Under the pieces are notes generated by a model. That model saw only the letters and a list, made by a program, of their open reading frames with translations, searched no databases and was not told where the DNA came from. From assembly GCA_946886975.1 (NCBI GenBank), contig CAMPJV010000114.1:1-7722 (forward strand): 7,722 nt of DNA, in the 5' to 3' direction. The DNA comes from an uncultured Taibaiella sp. Lineage in GTDB: Bacteria; Bacteroidota; Bacteroidia; Chitinophagales; Chitinophagaceae. Numbering within the stretch: the first letter of the stretch is position 1; every line of letters begins with the position of its first letter. Position numbers and translations under genes: made by a program. Shown piece after piece: positions 6,154 through 7,722 of this stretch.

Positions 6154-7173
6154 CTATAATTTTCGCTGAACTCTTTTTACGCCGTCGATAGCTTCCTGGT
6201 ACCGGGGAGCGAAAGTGAGCGCCTGTTTATAGTCCTGAAGGGCCTCAGTGTTCTTATCCATCAGTTCGCTGGACAGTCCCCGATTGTAGTATGCCTCAGC
6301 ATCAGTGGGTTCCAGCCTTGTTACCAGGTCAAACTGCCGCCAGGCCTTTTCAAGCGAGTCCTGGTTGAGGAGAATCCAACCTATGCCGAATATAGCTTTA
6401 GTATAATCCGTCCGATGGACAACACATTTTTTGTATTCCTGCTTTGCCAGTTCCAGTTTTCCCTGCTCCTGGTAAAACATGCCTTTGGCATACAGAGGCG
6501 TGACGTCATTGGTATCTACCTTCCAGGCGTTGTCGAAATACTGCAAGGCGGTAGGGTCCTTTTTCGCTGCGTAGAGCAGGCCAAGCTGGATTATTGCTTC
6601 CTTGTAGTTCGGATCAACCTGGATAGTGGTTTGAAAGCTCGATATCGCCTTCGAAGTATCCTTAAGGTCTTTATAAATTAACCCTTTCAGGAAATAACCC
6701 TCTGGGTTGACTGCGTTTTTGCGCAGCACTTTATTGATAGTTGCAAATGCTTTGGGATAGTCTTTCAGGAACACCTGCATCTTGGCAATTTTGAGCTGCG
6801 CGAGCTGGTCGTCAGGGTTTAGATTTACTGCCCGTTCCAGCCAGGGGAGGGAGCCGCTTATGTCCTTATGCTCGAACATGAGGTCCGCAACCGCACTGAA
6901 GTATTCCGCCTTTGTGGAGTCAAGCGTAGCCGCTTTCTTAAAGTCTTCCAGAGCTAAAGTATCGTGCTCCATCCTGTGAAGCATATTGCCTCTCTGGTAG
7001 TAAAGGTTTGAATTGTCAGGGTCGCCGGCAATCTTATCGGTGATCGATCTGATCTCAGGGTTTTTAAATGCAGGGTGGTCAGTGACCTGTGTTGTGGTAT
7101 TGCTCTGCTTGCAGGACAGAGAAAACAGCAGTGTGGCTATGAGAAGAAGGGACCAGGTCCGCACGAATTTCAT
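6154..7173 (-). CDS. TPR-repeat lipoprotein
   Basis: The 339-residue product starts with a lipoprotein-type signal peptide (MKFVRTW, hydrophobic core 8-19, then SLSC with the cysteine at 21). A short polar linker follows, then about eight tetratricopeptide repeats from near residue 55 to about 330. They are recognisable by the W/Y..A/G...Y pattern and the P/D-type ends (DST, NPD, DPN, EPT, APR). TPR solenoids bind proteins or peptides; this one is predicted to be anchored by lipid in the cell envelope. The residues after C21 (KQSN) lack the acidic surface-export signal reported for Bacteroidota lipoproteins, so a periplasm-facing position is more likely (inference). It is the first gene of the probable operon with rpe and the TonB-dependent receptor. 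A partner cannot be named. The ATG at 7173 begins the signal peptide; no other start is plausible. Confidence 0.88.
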   Translation of the reverse strand: MKFVRTWSLLLIATLLFSLSCKQSNTTTQVTDHPAFKNPEIRSITDKIAGDPDNSNLYYQRGNMLHRMEHDTLALEDFKKAATLDSTKAEYFSAVADLMFEHKDISGSLPWLERAVNLNPDDQLAQLKIAKMQVFLKDYPKAFATINKVLRKNAVNPEGYFLKGLIYKDLKDTSKAISSFQTTIQVDPNYKEAIIQLGLLYAAKKDPTALQYFDNAWKVDTNDVTPLYAKGMFYQEQGKLELAKQEYKKCVVHRTDYTKAIFGIGWILLNQDSLEKAWRQFDLVTRLEPTDAEAYYNRGLSSELMDKNTEALQDYKQALTFAPRYQEAIDGVKRVQRKL

Positions 7174-7177
7174 TATG

Positions 7178-7185
7178 CAAATTTA
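7178..7185 (-). promoter_or_regulatory. Candidate -7 element at the start of the TPR-rpe-receptor operon
   Basis: TAAATTTG on the minus strand is a full match to TAnnTTTG, but it ends only 4 bases before the ATG at 7173. Transcription would begin about at the start codon, giving a leaderless or nearly leaderless message. The -33 region is poor: CCTG at 19 bases spacing. It may be a chance match, with the real promoter further upstream. Confidence 0.3.
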
Positions 7186-7273
7186 CGAAATAATACAGAC
7201 AGGTCAGGGGGTAAGGTTTTGATAAACACTGACATAGGAGTGACACATATTGATTTCTACTTACTTCTTAATA

Positions 7274-7304
7274 AGTGGTTAACCAGTAACTAAACAGTGG
7301 TTAA
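7274..7304. repeat. Two 9-base direct repeats spaced 22 bases apart
   Basis: AGTGGTTAA occurs at 7274-7282 and 7296-7304. The first copy runs into the palindrome GGTTAACC (7277-7284), and the second reads GGTTAAACC. A period of 22 bases is close to two helical turns, so both would face the same side of the DNA, as in a regulator binding site. They lie in the divergent region between the TPR operon and the small plus-strand frame. The functional reading is inference. Confidence 0.35.
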
Positions 7305-7383
7305 ACCTCTGCCATTGCTTCCCTGAAATAAAATGGTTCTTCATTTTTGCATCATCAGAAATGACCAAGCGAAAATAAGCAGC

Positions 7384-7448
7384 GAAGGATTCAAACAACA
7401 ATAACAAAGACAATGACCATCTACAACCTACAACAGCAGAAATCCTTC
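7384..7448 (+). repeat. Inverted repeat enclosing the start of the small frame
   Basis: GAAGGATT (7384-7391) is the exact reverse complement of AATCCTTC (7441-7448), with 49 bases between. CGGCTTTTTT follows directly, the T-run being at 7453-7458. The ATG at 7413 lies inside the loop. A more compact alternative hairpin, with broken pairing of AGC-GAA to TTC-GCT, uses the same T-run. It could be an attenuator or RNA terminator, or chance. Confidence 0.3.
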
Positions 7449-7547
7449 CGGCTTTTTTGTATACCAGCAAATAGCGACATAGCAATAAAGATATTTCTGT
7501 TCGGTGCGATACTGACGTGTATTAATGTGATCGCGTTTGGTTTCTAA
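7413..7547 (+). CDS. Possible small single-pass membrane protein (44 residues)
   Basis: ATG at 7413 opens a 44-residue frame ending with TAA at 7545-7547. It starts with polar residues (MTIYNLQQQKSFRLF) and has one hydrophobic segment at about 24-43 (AIKIFLFGAILTCINVIAFG), ending almost at the membrane. The 20 bases before the ATG are A/C-rich and look unstructured, which is common for Bacteroidota starts. CATTTTTG at 7342-7349 is a seven-of-eight match to the -7 consensus and would give a leader of about 60 bases; its -33 box is weak. I recognise no family. A competing minus-strand frame of 68 residues covers 7279-7485 but has no better start context. The gene converges with the TerC gene, 45 bases apart. 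Confidence 0.4.
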   Translation: MTIYNLQQQKSFRLFCIPANSDIAIKIFLFGAILTCINVIAFGF

Positions 7548-7592
7548 GCCTTTGCTTTGGCAGATGCCAATAGAACGTATCTGCGATACCTG

Positions 7593-7722
7593 TCAGGACA
7601 GATCAGAGCGGTCCCTCATTGCGGCCTCATGCAATTCTACAGGCTTGCCCTTCCTGAGCTTCATGTTCAGCAATTCGACTCCGAAGGAGAATGCCATAGC
7701 AAAATATATGTATCCCTTAGGT
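7593..7722 (-). CDS. TerC-family integral membrane protein, C-terminal fragment
   Basis: On the minus strand the frame enters from the right edge and ends at TGA (7595-7593), giving 42 residues. [32 protein letters not shown] is the characteristic last transmembrane helix and cytoplasmic tail of TerC/Alx-type proteins, which usually read [21 protein letters not shown](R/K). The family consists of multi-pass inner-membrane proteins linked to tellurium resistance, to manganese export (Alx/MeeY type) and to metal loading of exported enzymes. Which of these applies cannot be said from the C-terminus. No neighbouring ter gene is visible. The tail after HE is short and ordinary. Confidence 0.8.
   Translation of the reverse strand, partial: PKGYIYFAMAFSFGVELLNMKLRKGKPVELHEAAMRDRSDLS

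Noticed and set aside
7279..7485. 68-residue minus-strand frame
   Set aside because: It has a hydrophobic stretch, but no promoter or start context. It overlaps the plus-strand small frame and the repeat pair, and no family is recognised; it cannot be fully excluded.
7557..7589. Short inverted repeats (TTGGC-AGAT-GCCAA and GTATC-TGC-GATAC) between the converging small frame and the TerC gene
   Set aside because: They are candidates for a bidirectional terminator, but the stems are 5 bp and no T-run follows on either strand.

Overview
The window looks like chromosomal DNA of a Bacteroidota bacterium, probably close to Chitinophagaceae (family placement is inference). The signs are several promoter elements of the Bacteroidota type (TAnnTTTG at -7, TTTG at -33), A-rich gene starts without Shine-Dalgarno sequences, a TonB-dependent receptor with an N-terminal carboxypeptidase-regulatory-like domain, a secreted SBBP beta-propeller, and a tRNA gene with no encoded CCA.

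Left part (1-2983). The window opens inside the 3' end of a plus-strand SRPBCC/AHSA1-like gene. Two stand-alone plus-strand genes follow: a secreted seven-repeat SBBP propeller protein and a GNAT acetyltransferase. Behind them, on the minus strand, is an intact tRNA-Lys(UUU) with a textbook promoter and its own terminator. The gaps between these genes hold tRNA-3'-end-like sequences, all in the orientation of the tRNA-Lys. Two of them sit next to strong hairpins, as the tRNA itself does. The GNAT gene lies between two of these sequences, which match at 25 of 26 positions once two small indels are allowed. This part is visibly more A+T-rich than the right part and reads like accessory DNA collected beside a tRNA locus.

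Right part (2984-7173). Three closely spaced minus-strand genes form a probable operon, in transcription order: a TPR lipoprotein, ribulose-phosphate 3-epimerase (rpe) and a TonB-dependent outer-membrane receptor. The gaps are 33 and 29 bases. A promoter-like element lies almost on the start codon of the TPR gene. Rpe is a housekeeping pentose-phosphate enzyme; the two flanking envelope genes have no obvious metabolic link to it.

Right end (7174-7722). A 239-base divergent region contains a 9-base repeat spaced by 22 bases. It leads to a possible 44-residue single-pass membrane protein on the plus strand. This converges with the C-terminal end of a TerC-family membrane protein that enters from beyond the right edge on the minus strand.

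No CRISPR array, insertion sequence, integrase or complete defence system is visible. The most unusual content is the tRNA-like/terminator repeat series at about 245-2850.
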